The notes beneath the pieces are model-generated. The model had not been told where the DNA came from. It made no database searches and was given only the letters and a program-made list of their open reading frames with translations. A stretch of DNA of 64,000 nt from Asterias amurensis (lineage: Eukaryota > Echinodermata > Asteroidea > Forcipulatida > Asteriidae), in contig NC_092650.1 of assembly GCF_032118995.1 (NCBI RefSeq), positions 27,754,501-27,818,500 of the forward strand, given 5' to 3'. The position numbers and the translations under genes are program-made. Shown here in pieces: positions 22,907-33,713 of this stretch. The first letter of the stretch is position 1, and each line of letters opens with the position of its first letter.

Positions 22907-23056
22907 ATACGCGTCATCGACCGCCATCTTGTATACCAACAAGGAAAAAGTGCACGCGTGTATACTGCTACGCGTGACTCTCAGCCATTGGTAGCTCTTC
23001 AGTCTTCACGTGTGCATAATTCATCAAATATGGCGGCTGATAACGCATATTGCAAT
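22907..23056. repeat. ~150-bp short inverted-repeat element
   Basis: ATACGCGTCATCGACCGCCAT at the left is inverted as ATGGCGGCTGATAACGCAT at the right. The interior has ACGCGTG and CACGTGTG words. It is too small to code. Confidence 0.6.
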
Positions 23057-23314
23057 CCATCCATTGCGAACCAAAAAAAACTACTTTTGCAATTGTACAT
23101 GCAAATATTAGTTAGCAGGTAAATTAGCCTTCAAGTACAAGACTCTGTTAGGGTTGAGTCGAAACATCAGGCCACCAACTAATTTTATGCTAGTTAGGTA
23201 GTGCATCCACCTCCATGGGTAGTGTAAACAATACTTCACTAATAGCCGGAACCTACACCAGAACCAATTTCTTCTTCCCTAGAACCAACAAACTGAAGGA
23301 TTCTTTCTATTATT

Positions 23315-23567
23315 GGGTGCGTTCGTTTAGCTTCCCTGGGTCGACCCTGGTCTGCCCACAATCTGATCGAACAACTCTGACGTCATTCCAGGGGCTCACC
23401 CATGTCAGCCCCCAGTGCCCTGCTTGTGGAGTGGGTTACTTGAGGCTGACCCGAGGTGCATGACTTCACCAAGATAGGGCTAGTGTGAACGTTTGATTAG
23501 CTCTTGTCAGGGGCTCACCCGAATGAACACCGCGGGGTCGAACCAGGGAAGCTAAAGGAACACACCC
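23315..23567. mobile_element. Short inverted-repeat element, PIF/Harbinger-like ends (copy 2)
   Basis: Begins GGGTGCGTTCGTTTAGCTTC and ends AGGGAAGCTAAAGGAACACA, then CCC. The inside matches copy 1 (GACGTCATTCCAGGGGCTCA, CCCAGTGCCCTGCTTGTGG). The ends are better preserved here than at 18001. Confidence 0.7.
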
Positions 23568-24212
23568 AGTGATTAGACATTTTATGACAAGTCAATGTGA
23601 AGGTACATCTATTGATTGTTATTGCCTGTTGCTATGCATTATTATATTAATCTAGGTATTCACATATTCAGAGTTGTGTTGAATTTGAAGAAGCCTGGAA
23701 GCTGACTGGATTTCACAGATGAGTGATTGAGAGCTTTAGGCAAACTGAAACTACTTAAGAAGTGTTTACCAAGATGAACGAGGTCTTTAGAAACAGTTTA
23801 CATAGTTTAGTAACAATACACCAACTCATCACATACGAATTGCCTCTGTGCTTTACAGTCCAATACACCATTAGTTTCCTGAAAAAAGGTCAAGATGCTG
23901 AGTGTGAATTCACACGGAAAAAACATTTTCTTTTAGGATTTTCAGCAAACATTTATAAGATCTTAATGTGGTTTTGAAAAACGTGTACATGTAATTAATG
24001 TTGAAGAGCAAATTTCAGCCAAATTGTCTGTGTTTGTTTCACTGGCAAGATCATTTGTTCTATGTTATTTCTGAATGTAGGTTTCAAATACTTTTAAAGA
24101 GTGCTTGAATGTGGTCCAATTGCAGTTTTCCAATGCAGTTGATGTTATGAAAGTACATGTAATTGAGTTATTCATTAATGCCTGCCTTACAATCCTTACT
24201 GAATACTACATT
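23568..24212. other. Spacer, nothing recognised
   Basis: The plus-strand frame at 23762-23977 has no motif and poor context. No repeat family is recognised. Confidence 0.5.
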
Positions 24213-24510
24213 CATAAATACCCCAGACAGTTTCTCTACTCCTATAAGTGGAGAGCACGTCACGTGTGGGTGTTTAAATGGTTGATAATGACCAGTGTTT
24301 ATAATCGTCTGGCTTCCGCGTGTCGGCGAGCAAGAGTATCACGCGGAACGCGCAAATCATAGCTATGTAACAGTGCGTAATCTTTTTCTAAGCGCGCACA
24401 CGTAATCTATTTCTAAGTGCGCTCGGGCCTTCATCACATGGCAATTCGACCCTGCCGGCTTTAAATGGCTGTGTAAGTACTTGTCGCTACCCTTTTATTC
24501 CTTTATTTAT
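24213..24510. repeat. Dispersed repeat, family B (copy 2)
   Basis: Collinear with 8848-9290 over CATAAATACC, GTTTCTCTACTCCT, GGAGAGCACGTCACGTG, GGCTTCCGCGTGTCGG and GACCCTGCCGGCTTTAAA, with indels in between. Confidence 0.75.
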
Positions 24511-24789
24511 GTATACTTTGGATAGTCTGCTATAATGTTGCCCTAAATTATGAACAACTAGCCAACTTGGCAAATAGGCCTGCCATTCTGAGGGGAACAA
24601 AGTAAAGTTAGAACAAAGTGTGAAATATTCTGTCATTACTACATTCCCTGATTCAGGCCAGGAATTTCACCTTCTAGTGGCTAAGGCCATTTTCACTCTG
24701 CCAAAGGGCATACTTCCATTGACAAAAACTATGAAAAATATTTGAAGACCCAGGCCACAGAGCACTAAGGCAAAGACTAGGGGTAATTT

Positions 24790-24950
24790 CAAAAAGCACG
24801 TAAGCACAAAAAATACGCACAGAATAATAATGCTTAGCAGAAACATGTTACCATCCAAAATTACTTAAAGTTTGCATTGCTGTGGTTGGTGCCCCACTCA
24901 TTTTTTGCTGAGCAAAGAATTTTTTCAAGAAATTTTTGTTGCTCAACAGC
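24790..24950. repeat. Diverged family E repeat
   Basis: Shares words with 22398-22592 such as TTGGTGCCCCACTCA (inverse of GAGTGGGGCACCA) and TTTGCTGAGCAAAGAA. The ends are worn. Confidence 0.4.
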
Positions 24951-25102
24951 CTTAAGACATGGGGACCAAGAGGAAACGGAGACCATTCTTATCCTCCTCA
25001 AACTCCTTTTAATCCAAGCATACTGATTAAAGACTGGAAAACTTCCCGCAACACCCTGTATAAAATGTCAAATTTCTGTTTGAGATGTTACAAGTTACAA
25101 TG

Positions 25103-26590
25103 CTATACAATACGATAAGCTTGCATCGGAAACCTTATCTTGTGTCCACTAACACCGGGGAGAAGTTCAGATGCGATTGCTCCTGCCGTTTCTCTATCCA
25201 TCACACCACGATGAAGTGGATCACCCAGTCTATTAGTTACGCTTAACCCATGTTCACCCTTACCCGTATGGGTGCTTTGACCCTGCTTCTGAGGGCGTAG
25301 AGTTCCCCTCTTCTTAACCTTAACAGTATTTTTAGTGTTATTGAGTATGCTTGATAAGTGAGTTTGAATGCGAATGTCGGACGGACTAACAGCTTTCCCC
25401 ATTAAACCACATGAGAAAAAGTTCTTATTCAATGGATCAGTCTCCTCCAATGAAATGATCGGAGAGTTGTCATGCTGAGTTCTTGATTTTTCATATTGGA
25501 AATCGTGATTCTCGTTACTTGGTGACGGGGGCGTTGGGATTCCTCGTAACTGTAAATTCATTTGAGCCACTGCACCAATAATCTCGTTATCATCATGAAT
25601 TTTACGCTGACCTGGTGTTACTCTGACCAAGGGCTTGAGAGTGGGTGAGTCAACATGGGCAGGATCAGGAATGGTATACGCAGGAAACTTCTCATAGCTG
25701 GACCGCAATGTCTCATCTGTGTTGTTAGTTGATTTATTTGTTTTGATCTTAGTTTTGAAGCTATCCTGTTGAATCAACTGGTTTAACTTGTTGCCAAGCG
25801 CTGTAACTAGATCATCGGGTGTTTTAGTCTTAGGGTGATGAGGCTGGGGGCTTTTGTGGGACGGACTGCTTCGCTTTAGAGTGTAAGAAAGCCCAACATC
25901 AGGTATGTTTGTCAGAGTCTGTGCTTGATCCTCAAGTTTATTGGGTCTCGGGGAGTACCTAGCCACGGGTTGAGAGCGATTTGTTTTTGTTTCTCGGATC
26001 AATGAGGTAACATAATCCCCGTGGTTTTGAACTTCTCCTAGTGGTCTATGATGCCCCCTCGGCGTGGCCTGCTGTACAAGAACCTTCTCAAGATGTTCTT
26101 TCACCTTTCTTATATGCTCTTGAAGATGAGCATCCATTGGTCTCTTTACTGGGCCTTTATTAAACTTGCTTTTCTTAAGCGGTTTACCATGAGCTGCTTT
26201 ATGAATATACCTGTAAGTTCCTGGTTCGACACACTTCTTCCAAGATTGATCTCGATCAAATGGACTCAGTCTTAGAGAGTTCTTACTTTTTCCATCTTTC
26301 TCTTTCTCTCCATCTTTTCTAGAGTTGGATTCTGGAACGCGAGAGATGTAGGTGACATTTGGAATAGCGAGCCTCCAACCAATCGCAGCCTCGCCCCAGC
26401 TTACACAGTTTAAGAACGATTCCAGATTATCATCTTGCGGACTGTTATCAAGAAGACTATCAAACCATTTCCTTTCTTGGTCTTGGGACGTAAACTTTTC
26501 ACATTGTGTTTCAGATACTACATCCTTGGTGCTGGTTAATGTAGCATCTTTGCTTTGGTTTTCCATGGATGGGTCATTGTCCACTGCCAT
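25103..26590 (-). CDS. Uncharacterised 495-residue protein, single coding exon
   Basis: I do not recognise this protein. The frame runs from ATG 26590 (context ACAATGG, with an in-frame TAG five codons upstream) to TAG at 25103. The start is followed by MAVDNDPSMENQ. The only ordered-looking part is near residues 40-150, with WFDSLLDNSP, SWGEAAIGWRLAIPNVTYIS and a Lys/Arg-rich stretch. The remainder is hydrophilic, rich in Ser, Thr, Asn and Pro and probably disordered. There is no signal peptide and no membrane segment. A strong acceptor (TTTTTTCCTTTATAG, exon from 26701) suggests a separate 5' UTR exon. Two tiny upstream frames start in that leader. An ATTAAA signal lies about 90 nt after the stop (25008-25013). 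The length of the open frame in AT-rich DNA supports it being real. Confidence 0.6.
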   Translation of the reverse strand: MAVDNDPSMENQSKDATLTSTKDVVSETQCEKFTSQDQERKWFDSLLDNSPQDDNLESFLNCVSWGEAAIGWRLAIPNVTYISRVPESNSRKDGEKEKDGKSKNSLRLSPFDRDQSWKKCVEPGTYRYIHKAAHGKPLKKSKFNKGPVKRPMDAHLQEHIRKVKEHLEKVLVQQATPRGHHRPLGEVQNHGDYVTSLIRETKTNRSQPVARYSPRPNKLEDQAQTLTNIPDVGLSYTLKRSSPSHKSPQPHHPKTKTPDDLVTALGNKLNQLIQQDSFKTKIKTNKSTNNTDETLRSSYEKFPAYTIPDPAHVDSPTLKPLVRVTPGQRKIHDDNEIIGAVAQMNLQLRGIPTPPSPSNENHDFQYEKSRTQHDNSPIISLEETDPLNKNFFSCGLMGKAVSPSDIRIQTHLSSILNNTKNTVKVKKRGTLRPQKQGQSTHTGKGEHGLSVTNRLGDPLHRGVMDRETAGAIASELLPGVSGHKIRFPMQAYRIV

Positions 26591-26701
26591 TGTCAAGTAT
26601 TTCTAGTGATATTATTTCACGAGACCATGGTGAGGGATGGTTTCACTGAGTTTCACAGCGTCTTAATGGGGAGGCAACATGTTGAATTTCAGTACATGTA
26701 C

Positions 26702-27019
26702 CTATAAAGGAAAAAAGAAAACACAAATTTACAAACAAAGAAAAGATTGAGAGAGTTTGAGTAAGAGAAAAGATTAAGAAATTTGAAATGTTTGTTATTT
26801 TGGGACTTTCTTCATGGCTATGTTTATTTAGATGATCTTCCCTAAGGGGACTCGGCAAACTCCCACAAGGGGATATAATACACACCAAGCTGGCAGCAGC
26901 CAATCAATCTCTCTCATACAAACATTGGTTTAACGTCTATGATTATGAATTGCACAAATCAAGAAATTGTGATTCAGTAGCTAGACGACAATACTTATTC
27001 TGGTCATTGTGAAATCAGC
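26702..27019. other. Upstream region of the 495-residue gene
   Basis: A pyrimidine-rich minus-strand tract immediately upstream of 26701 reads as an intron end. I see no promoter element that I can support. Confidence 0.4.
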
Positions 27020-27097
27020 GGTTAGCTGGGGGATTTGTACCCACAACCTTGTGATTGCAAGTCCTGTGCAGTCTAACCACTTGACCACATAACGGAA
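27020..27097 (-). repeat. tRNA-like sequence, anticodon-loop region like tRNA-Ala(UGC)
   Basis: On the minus strand A box TGGTCAAGTGG and B-box-like GGGTACAAATCCCC flank GGACTTGCAATC. The last resembles an anticodon loop with TGC. The anticodon and T stems are imperfect, so this is a SINE head or a decayed tRNA. Confidence 0.5.
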
Positions 27098-28597
27098 CAA
27101 AGTACGCACGGAGCGATAAAAAAATTAACATTTACTACACTGTGCGTGCGATGGGGGGAGCGCGCACGAAGCGGTCTGTACCACTTTGACACGGGGTGGA
27201 GTACAATAATCATAAGAATGGGCGTTGCATATTACTGTCATACTCTAAGTTTTACGCAGTCATTGTGGTATAAGACAATAAAACGTGAGGTAAAGCTTAA
27301 GTATAATTAGCTATCAGATCCAACTTTTGCAATGATTGCAAACAGTGTTTTCCTGTATGGACACCCTCACTTTCCCAAAATGAGCTATCCCTGTACTAGG
27401 TCAATGGTCATTATGTTTATGTTAACGTACACTCATACACACAACACGGAAAAGGTTATGCTACAAACTATGGTGAGCGTATGTTCCGCTCTAGGGCAAC
27501 AGGTTACAGTTAACCAATCATCAACATTGTTACATGAATGGACAGATAAACTGTTCAGCTACAAGAAGCCGTTTGATCCAGGCAACTGCGCGGCACAGTT
27601 CACGAGTTATGGCAAGTTATGTAACCAAGTAGTGGTAATTTCGATAGTTTATCACTCCCCGCCATAGGCGCGAGAAAGAAAGTCAATTTGTTTAAATAAA
27701 AAGGGCAACAAGTTCCCTATTATATAGAACTAAACAACGTACATGAATTGAAAAAGAGTAAGTTCCTCTTCAAAATACTGAGTGATCCATAAAATTCGCT
27801 CGTTGCAATCTTGAGTTATTTATTATGGATATTGTAAGAATTTATGCATTTGAAAAGTATATTTTGTGCGTATTCAGGGCCTGACATAAAAGGCTCTATG
27901 CAAATGAGCTCTATGTTCCGTTATGGGTTGGGTAATTTCATCAACGGTATTTAAGGTTCAAGGTACATTTATTTATGTCAAGTACATGTACATTGATTTA
28001 TGTACACAAGTCACAATACACATCACATGTAATGTATGCAGATAGTTGCGATGATCGTAACCCTCCATCCTCCTGACATGCTGACCTGACTATATAAACT
28101 GATGCAGTATCCTGGTGTCATGTGTTTGCAGTAGGATAACAGGAAAATTGTTCACAATCAAAAACTAAATATTTTTTTTTCACATCATCTATCCAATTTG
28201 GTTGGTATTTTATTGAATATTCAGAAGCTAGTATGGCATGCAAAATAAATCAAAAATATTATTCAATTACTACTTAACAAATTTAATTACATTTTTGTCC
28301 AAAGGCATTTTGGCTACTATATTAGAATCCAGAGATATCATAAGGCATGAAAGTAAAACACCCCACCCCCCTTTGAAACACACACACTTCATAACAATCC
28401 GTTTTCCCCCATTTCAGACCAGTAATGTTTGGTTTCAGGAGATAAGAAACCAATCTATGATATTTTCTCTTTGCTGTAGACTTAATATTTATTACGCTTA
28501 TCGGAATTTATTACAGTATTCAGTAAATCAAAAAAACAAACATTTGGGTCATTTTCACTTAAAATATTTTAATATTTTCCCCATATTGGCAGGAAAC
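27098..28597. other. Spacer, nothing recognised
   Basis: Open frames at 27332-27667 and 28238-28693 have no motif; the second runs into the 16-bp repeat array. No gene is supported. Confidence 0.5.
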
Positions 28598-29625
28598 AGG
28601 TCAACTCGTACCCAAGTCAACTCGTACCCAAGTCAACTCGTACCCAAAATATTGTACCCAAGTCAACTCGTACCAAAGTCAACTCGTACCTAGGTCAACT
28701 CGTACCCAGGTCAACTCGTACCCAAGTCAACTCGTACCGTACAACGTACGTTGTATGCCGAAACGGAGAATTTCCGTGCGGCGTGATTTTGTAAGCGATA
28801 GGAAATAAAAATGATATTCTACCATCATATGGAGCTCACTTTTATTAATAATAATCTCACGAATTTCGTTTTTAATAATGTTTGTTTATCTCATTTCTGC
28901 CTTTTTTCCGCTAGGATATTCATTCAGATCCATTGTGGTTTCTTTTAAATTCCCGTGTTGAAGGGTCGCCGTGAAAGGCGTTGAGCAGATCAGATGCACA
29001 CTAGTTCTTCGTATCAAGGAGGTATAAATATTTCGACCTCCATGTTCATATGAGACCAATTATTTTCAATGAAAAAATATACTATGTATAAAACGCAACC
29101 CTTCATGTTTACCTTGGTGTTTTTCCTCTTAAAGTGTTCCCAAAAGAAAATTTCATGGTAAGAATTCATTCAATTCATTCATTTGCGTTATGTTCTGATT
29201 ATCGTTTTCCGATTCAAACAAGTACATTTTAACAAATATACTGTTCCACTTTTCCCAACCAAAACACTTTGCGTAAATTCTTATTATCTTTTTCCGAATA
29301 AAAAAACCCAAAAAATTCATTCTAACAAGCCTATATTAAAAAAAAAGTTCTCTTATTAATTTTCCCCACCGATAGGGCCTAAGTAAAAAAAAAACTGCAA
29401 CATGAAAAAAAACAAGAAAACAAAATCATTGCAACAATGAATAGCTAAATGTATGACTAACAATATAAATAAATAAATTAAACTACAATATTTATCAGGA
29501 CGAGTAAAAAAAAATTGTAAACATTTATTTGGGTGCGAGTTGACTTGGGTACGAGTTGACTCAGGTACGAGTTGACTCGGGTACGAGTTGACTTGGGTAC
29601 GAGTTGACTTGGGTACGAGATGACC
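28598..29625. mobile_element. Element bounded by inverted arrays of a 16-bp unit (Tu/fold-back-like)
   Basis: The left end (about 28598-28738) is a tandem array of GTCAACTCGTACCCAA, about eight units. The right end (about 29530-29622) is an array of the complementary unit GGGTACGAGTTGACTT, about six units. The 0.8-kb middle is AT-rich and non-coding. Inverted termini made of short tandem repeats are typical of fold-back elements, and sea urchin Tu elements have such ends. A single stray unit fragment is at about 30247. Confidence 0.7.
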
Positions 29626-31729
29626 CGAATTCTATTGGCACACCATAGAATCCCAAATAGTAACCACCTCACGTGATCCATCTAGTGACTAAAGCAGAAT
29701 GAAACTCAATCTAGCAGATAGTAATTTTGTTTTGAACATTTGAAGTTGGATGATGTTTCTTTGACTCATTTGAATGTTGGCATAATAATGTACTAGTAAT
29801 TAGTACAAAAAATCAATCATTTTATAAATGTTTGAGCATAACCAACGACAGGAAACTTTTTTCTCAGCATGATTAAGTCTGATGAAAATACAGACCGTGA
29901 GTAAACTGCATAGCTTCTGTCACCGGTGCAGCTTGCACAATCTCGCGGTAAACGGGAATCAAAGTTTGGGACCGAAAACATATGAGGGTCGATAACGTAT
30001 GACGCTACGATACTGTAGGTACATGTAGATGGCTTTTATTTACAAATTTCCTTGGGCATAACATATTTTGGGTTTTTTAATTGACAAGGATCTGGACTAA
30101 GTCTATAACTCTATGGCCTAAATATAATAGCAATAATAATTGTCACTGACAGAAAACGAGTACCCAACAGCAGGATGAAGGCAATGTGCCCTTGATATTA
30201 TAATGATATTTTCTTTACATATATAGAAAAGGTATTGTAAATAATTACGGTCGAGTTGACTCGTCGATTCTCATTTTCAAACACTTTTTCGCATAAACTC
30301 TCAAAAAACAATCATAAAGACTAAAATATGTCTATTTAAAAGTGCCGAAAGCTGGACTTCAGAAAAATGTCATTCTCTATACTTTATTTTGTTTCCTACC
30401 TTTATTATAAGTCGTTAAAATCTGGCGTACAGTTTCTGTTCAACGCTGCCATTCAACAATCACACTCGGAAATACCTGTTGTTTTAGGTGGTGCCGTTTT
30501 GCAGATCATAGTAACAAATGAGATCATCACGATGAGAATACCGGGTACCAGTTCTCTACAGCTTCTGTATGTGTCATGGCAATTGCTTTTGTTATGTTAA
30601 TAACTTGTATTGAGGAATGTTTTTGTATGGTAGGCTAAATAAACGTGTGTGCAAAAGTGAACATATTTATTTTAGTCCCTGGTAAAAGACAATAGAAGGT
30701 GTCTAAAGATGGAGTCACGGTGTCATTTGACGGCCATCTCGTGCGGCAAACCACGGGCTGCGGGCAATACTTTCTCACATGTTTCAGTCCGTCCATCATA
30801 TAGACAACGGAGTGTGGCATTATCAACAACACAGGGGGGGGGGGGCGGGAGGGGGTGCAAGAGGGAGGGGTGCAGCTGCAGCAAGGGGGAGGATGTGCTC
30901 CCAAATGTTTTTAAGTTGGAAGTACAAGCAATGTTGTGCAATTGAGCTCTTAATATTGGTTATTGTATCTATATATAAAAAACGACTCAATTTCTGCTCA
31001 TACGGCGCACCTCCATTGCGTCACGGAAACCCGTTGTTTTATCTGTGCAAAAGAAATAAGATAAGTTGTCGCCAACAGGTTGCTTATATAAGTGCGTTAT
31101 TAACTACACGTAGTTGCACATACATACAATGCAGACTTTTGAAATTATATTTTGTATTTTGGGCCGACATTTTGGGTGCAGTAGCTATTATTATTTTAAA
31201 AACCTTGAATTTTCCTACAGTCAACCCTCGTAATAAAGGGGTTCTGCTTAAAAAGAATATACTTCATGTCCCAAATCTCATTTCTGATTTCTGCTTCTTT
31301 GCTTTTCTTTCCTCTTCCAACATCGATCCTGTTATAAAGCTACTTTTAAAGCTATATTTTTTATGTATTGTACAAGTGCAATTCAGCCTGTCGGTTTCCA
31401 TACTGTACATTCGTTTAATGTTGTTCTTTATTTTTTATATTAACCAAACCAACAAATAAAACAGATAAAGAGGTAGTTTGGCACTCCCAACGATCTTGTT
31501 AGTAATGAGATTCGACTGTGTGATTTTTGTGAACGAGTGATCTCTTTTATCACTGTGATGAACAATTAAGACTTACATTATACAAATAACAATGACAGGT
31601 ATTTAAAATTTGAATTTTTTTTAATACAAAAACATAACAAAGTGAGCTGTAAATAATTACAAAATAGTACATAAATGCATTTTGTTTTGATTGAGTAAGC
31701 ACTCAAGTTTTGAGAAATGTAGACAGCTT
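29626..31729. other. Spacer, nothing recognised
   Basis: The plus-strand frame 30779-31459 (226 residues) starts in a G run and is hydrophobic low-complexity; I do not call it a gene. A G run lies at about 30834-30846. No other feature is recognised. Confidence 0.5.
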
Positions 31730-31960
31730 TAGTGGACTTGTCAGAGTATTTTGTATTGTTTGCCCCAAGTTTCCTGTAGGTTAATACACCAGAAATTACA
31801 AAAAGTAGGAACTAAGTTGTGGCTGTTCATGTGTCCCAAGTTTTCTGTTTAGGGGAAAGTCAAAGAAAATACAATAAGTAGGGGCTATAATTATCACGCC
31901 TGCTTATGTACCAAAGTTTTGTGTAGCCTAGTGGAAATTACCAGAAATTACAAAAGGAAG
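31730..31960. repeat. Imperfect ~85-bp tandem repeat
   Basis: Three imperfect units share CCAAGTTT-CTGT and CCAGAAATTACAAAA. They lie immediately beyond the 3' end of the P2X7-domain pseudogene. Confidence 0.5.
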
Positions 31961-32092
31961 ACCACTGGATTTGTGACAGCTGGAGAAGTATCCATATGCA
32001 TGAGGGACAGGGAGATCTTGGGACAACTCAGCCGTAACATCATTGACCGAGGACACCACTCGAAATAGAAGAAGGAATGATATAATGTCTGT

Positions 32093-33399
32093 TTATTTGT
32101 CAACCGCTTCCTTTTTCTCTCCATCATTTGTGAGGAACGTCTGTCTGATTTTGTTGACCGCGCATGAAGGGAGAGGAACTCGTACTTTCCTCCCAAGATA
32201 CTCCCAGCACCATTGAGCAAGCTGCCTGTATGCTATATGGCAATATTTCCTGAAGAAGAGAATAAATTTAATGTTAAGAAAGGATAATGTGAATGAAATG
32301 ATTGTATCAACTTCAAATGTGTATGGCGATCATAATTGGGTGAATTTATTAATATTTTTAGATTTATTTTCTAAAGCTTTAATTTTGATGTTAGTTTTAT
32401 TATTTTGTTGTTGGAATAATGTTTATCCATGCAGGATTCGCCCCTTTCCTATGTAAAACATGTTGTTTATTTTCCAGTTCGGTGTCTTTAGTAGGACATC
32501 TTACTTTTTAGGTTCCACAAAGAGAGGAGAGGAGAGGTTCAACTTATACAGAATCATACATGTATGAGATGTGTTTAGCTGCAAACCATGGCTTAGAGGC
32601 AGTGGATACTATGGTAATTACTCAAAATAATTATTAGCATAACAAGCCACTTGGTAACGAGCAATGGAGAGATGTTGATAGTACGAAACATTTTGAAAAA
32701 CGGCTGCCTCTGAAGTACATGTATACCTAGTTTTCAACAAAGAAGTAATTTTTTAAAGAATTTGATTTCGAGACCTCAGAATTGGATTTGAGGTCTCGAA
32801 ATCAAGCATCTGAAAGCACACCTTCAGGTGACCAGGTAGTTTTTCTTTCAGTATTATCTCGCAACTACGACGACCAATTGAGCTCAATTTCCACAGGTTT
32901 GTTATTTTGTGTTGACCATTCAAAATTACCAATAGTGTCCAGTGTCTAAGTATTGCAGATTTTGCAGTTTTAAGCCAAGCACAATGAAAGTGAAATCCCA
33001 ATCAAGCATTTGGACATTAAGTGTGCTCTTCGAGAAAACAAAGCAAATTTTTCAAAATATGAATATTTTGTGGTCATTCATGATTTAACTTACTGGTTGT
33101 CTGTTCCTTCACAAGCCTCGTCAAACCGTTGCTTGTATTCATCATTCTAGCACCCATCGATTTAAACAAACACTCTTGAATCCTGGATGTTCTGTAATAC
33201 AGTCTAAGTGCAGATCATAAGACTCCATCTTCTTGGAAACAGCATCAACCTCCGGTTCATACTGGTATGGATGAAGCCCAAACTCTGGATCTCTCATGTA
33301 ATCATCACTGTCATCATGATCATACGAATAATCACTACTTATTTCTGACGAATCTGACTCAGAAAAATCGTCTTCTACTACCCTTGAAGATGCGGCCAT
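32093..33399 (-). pseudogene. P2X7-intracellular-domain-like gene, frameshifted and lacking the cysteine cluster
   Basis: Two minus-strand exons. Exon 1 starts at ATG 33399: an acidic Ser/Asp-rich leader, then GLHPYQYEPE, KKMESYDLHLDCITEHPGF and KSVCLNRWVLE, the family's mid-domain block. At about 33140 the frame ends in TGA, while DEYKQRFDEACEGTDNQ continues one base out of frame to a consensus donor, CA|GTAAGT at 33094. Exon 2 (32249-32093) joins in phase and gives YCHIAYRQLAQWCWEYLGRK and VRVPLPSCAVNKIRQTF, then stops with an AATAAA overlapping the stop codon. The family usually has a zinc-binding segment with several Cys and a Met-Pro-Thr-like core between the YEPE and KKM blocks. Here those blocks are almost fused, so that segment is deleted. 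In P2X7 the domain is cytoplasmic; free-standing invertebrate versions are of unclear role. A family A element sits in the intron. A sequencing error could explain the frameshift but not the deletion. Confidence 0.7.
32597..32960 (-). repeat. ~390-bp inverted-repeat element, family A
   Basis: Lies within the single intron of the P2X7-domain pseudogene. It contains GGCAGTGGATACTATGGTAA, ATTTGATTTCGAGACCTCA with its inverse TGAGGTCTCGAAATC, and ends CCAATAGTGTCCAGTGTC. Confidence 0.85.
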
Positions 33400-33450
33400 T
33401 GCAAGTGTCACTGTTGTTTTTACTAGCGACTCGCCGACTGGTGTGATGTG

Positions 33451-33479
33451 ATCATGGAGGAGGTTTCTTCCTCCATGAT
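33451..33479. repeat. Perfect 11-bp hairpin with CATGGAGGA arms
   Basis: ATCATGGAGGA and TCCTCCATGAT are exact inverse copies around a 7-nt loop. It lies about 50 nt upstream of the pseudogene's ATG, probably in the leader or promoter. A sister hairpin is at 63100. Confidence 0.7.
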
Positions 33480-33676
33480 GTGATGTACGGTAAAACTTCT
33501 TTTTTATATACAAACCACATGTAGCTGCTACAGTAGTAGTACCATAGAGCTATATAAAAGTAGTACGCAAACCACGTGGGTTAGCATTTACTTTCTGAAC
33601 AGCGCCACCACTCGACGTGCAAAAAGTTATCCTGTTTTGTGTGCAGGGATTTACTTGTTTACATGGTGAATTAGTA

Positions 33677-33713
33677 CTAGCGGGATGCCGCGCTTCGCGC
33701 GGCACCCCGCTAG
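33677..33713. repeat. GC-rich 17-bp hairpin with a TTC loop
   Basis: CTAGCGGGATGCCGCGC pairs with GCGCGGCACCCCGCTAG around TTC. The single A/C mismatch becomes a G-U pair when the minus strand is read as RNA. The surroundings are AT-rich, so the CpG-rich hairpin stands out. Confidence 0.75.

Noticed and set aside
28238..28693. 151-residue plus-strand frame ending in a YPSQLVPKSTRT repeat
   Set aside because: The repeat is the translated 16-bp array; the rest has no motif and no splice context.
30779..31459. 226-residue plus-strand open frame
   Set aside because: It begins across a G run, is hydrophobic and low-complexity, shows no domain and has AT-rich codon use like the surrounding non-coding DNA.
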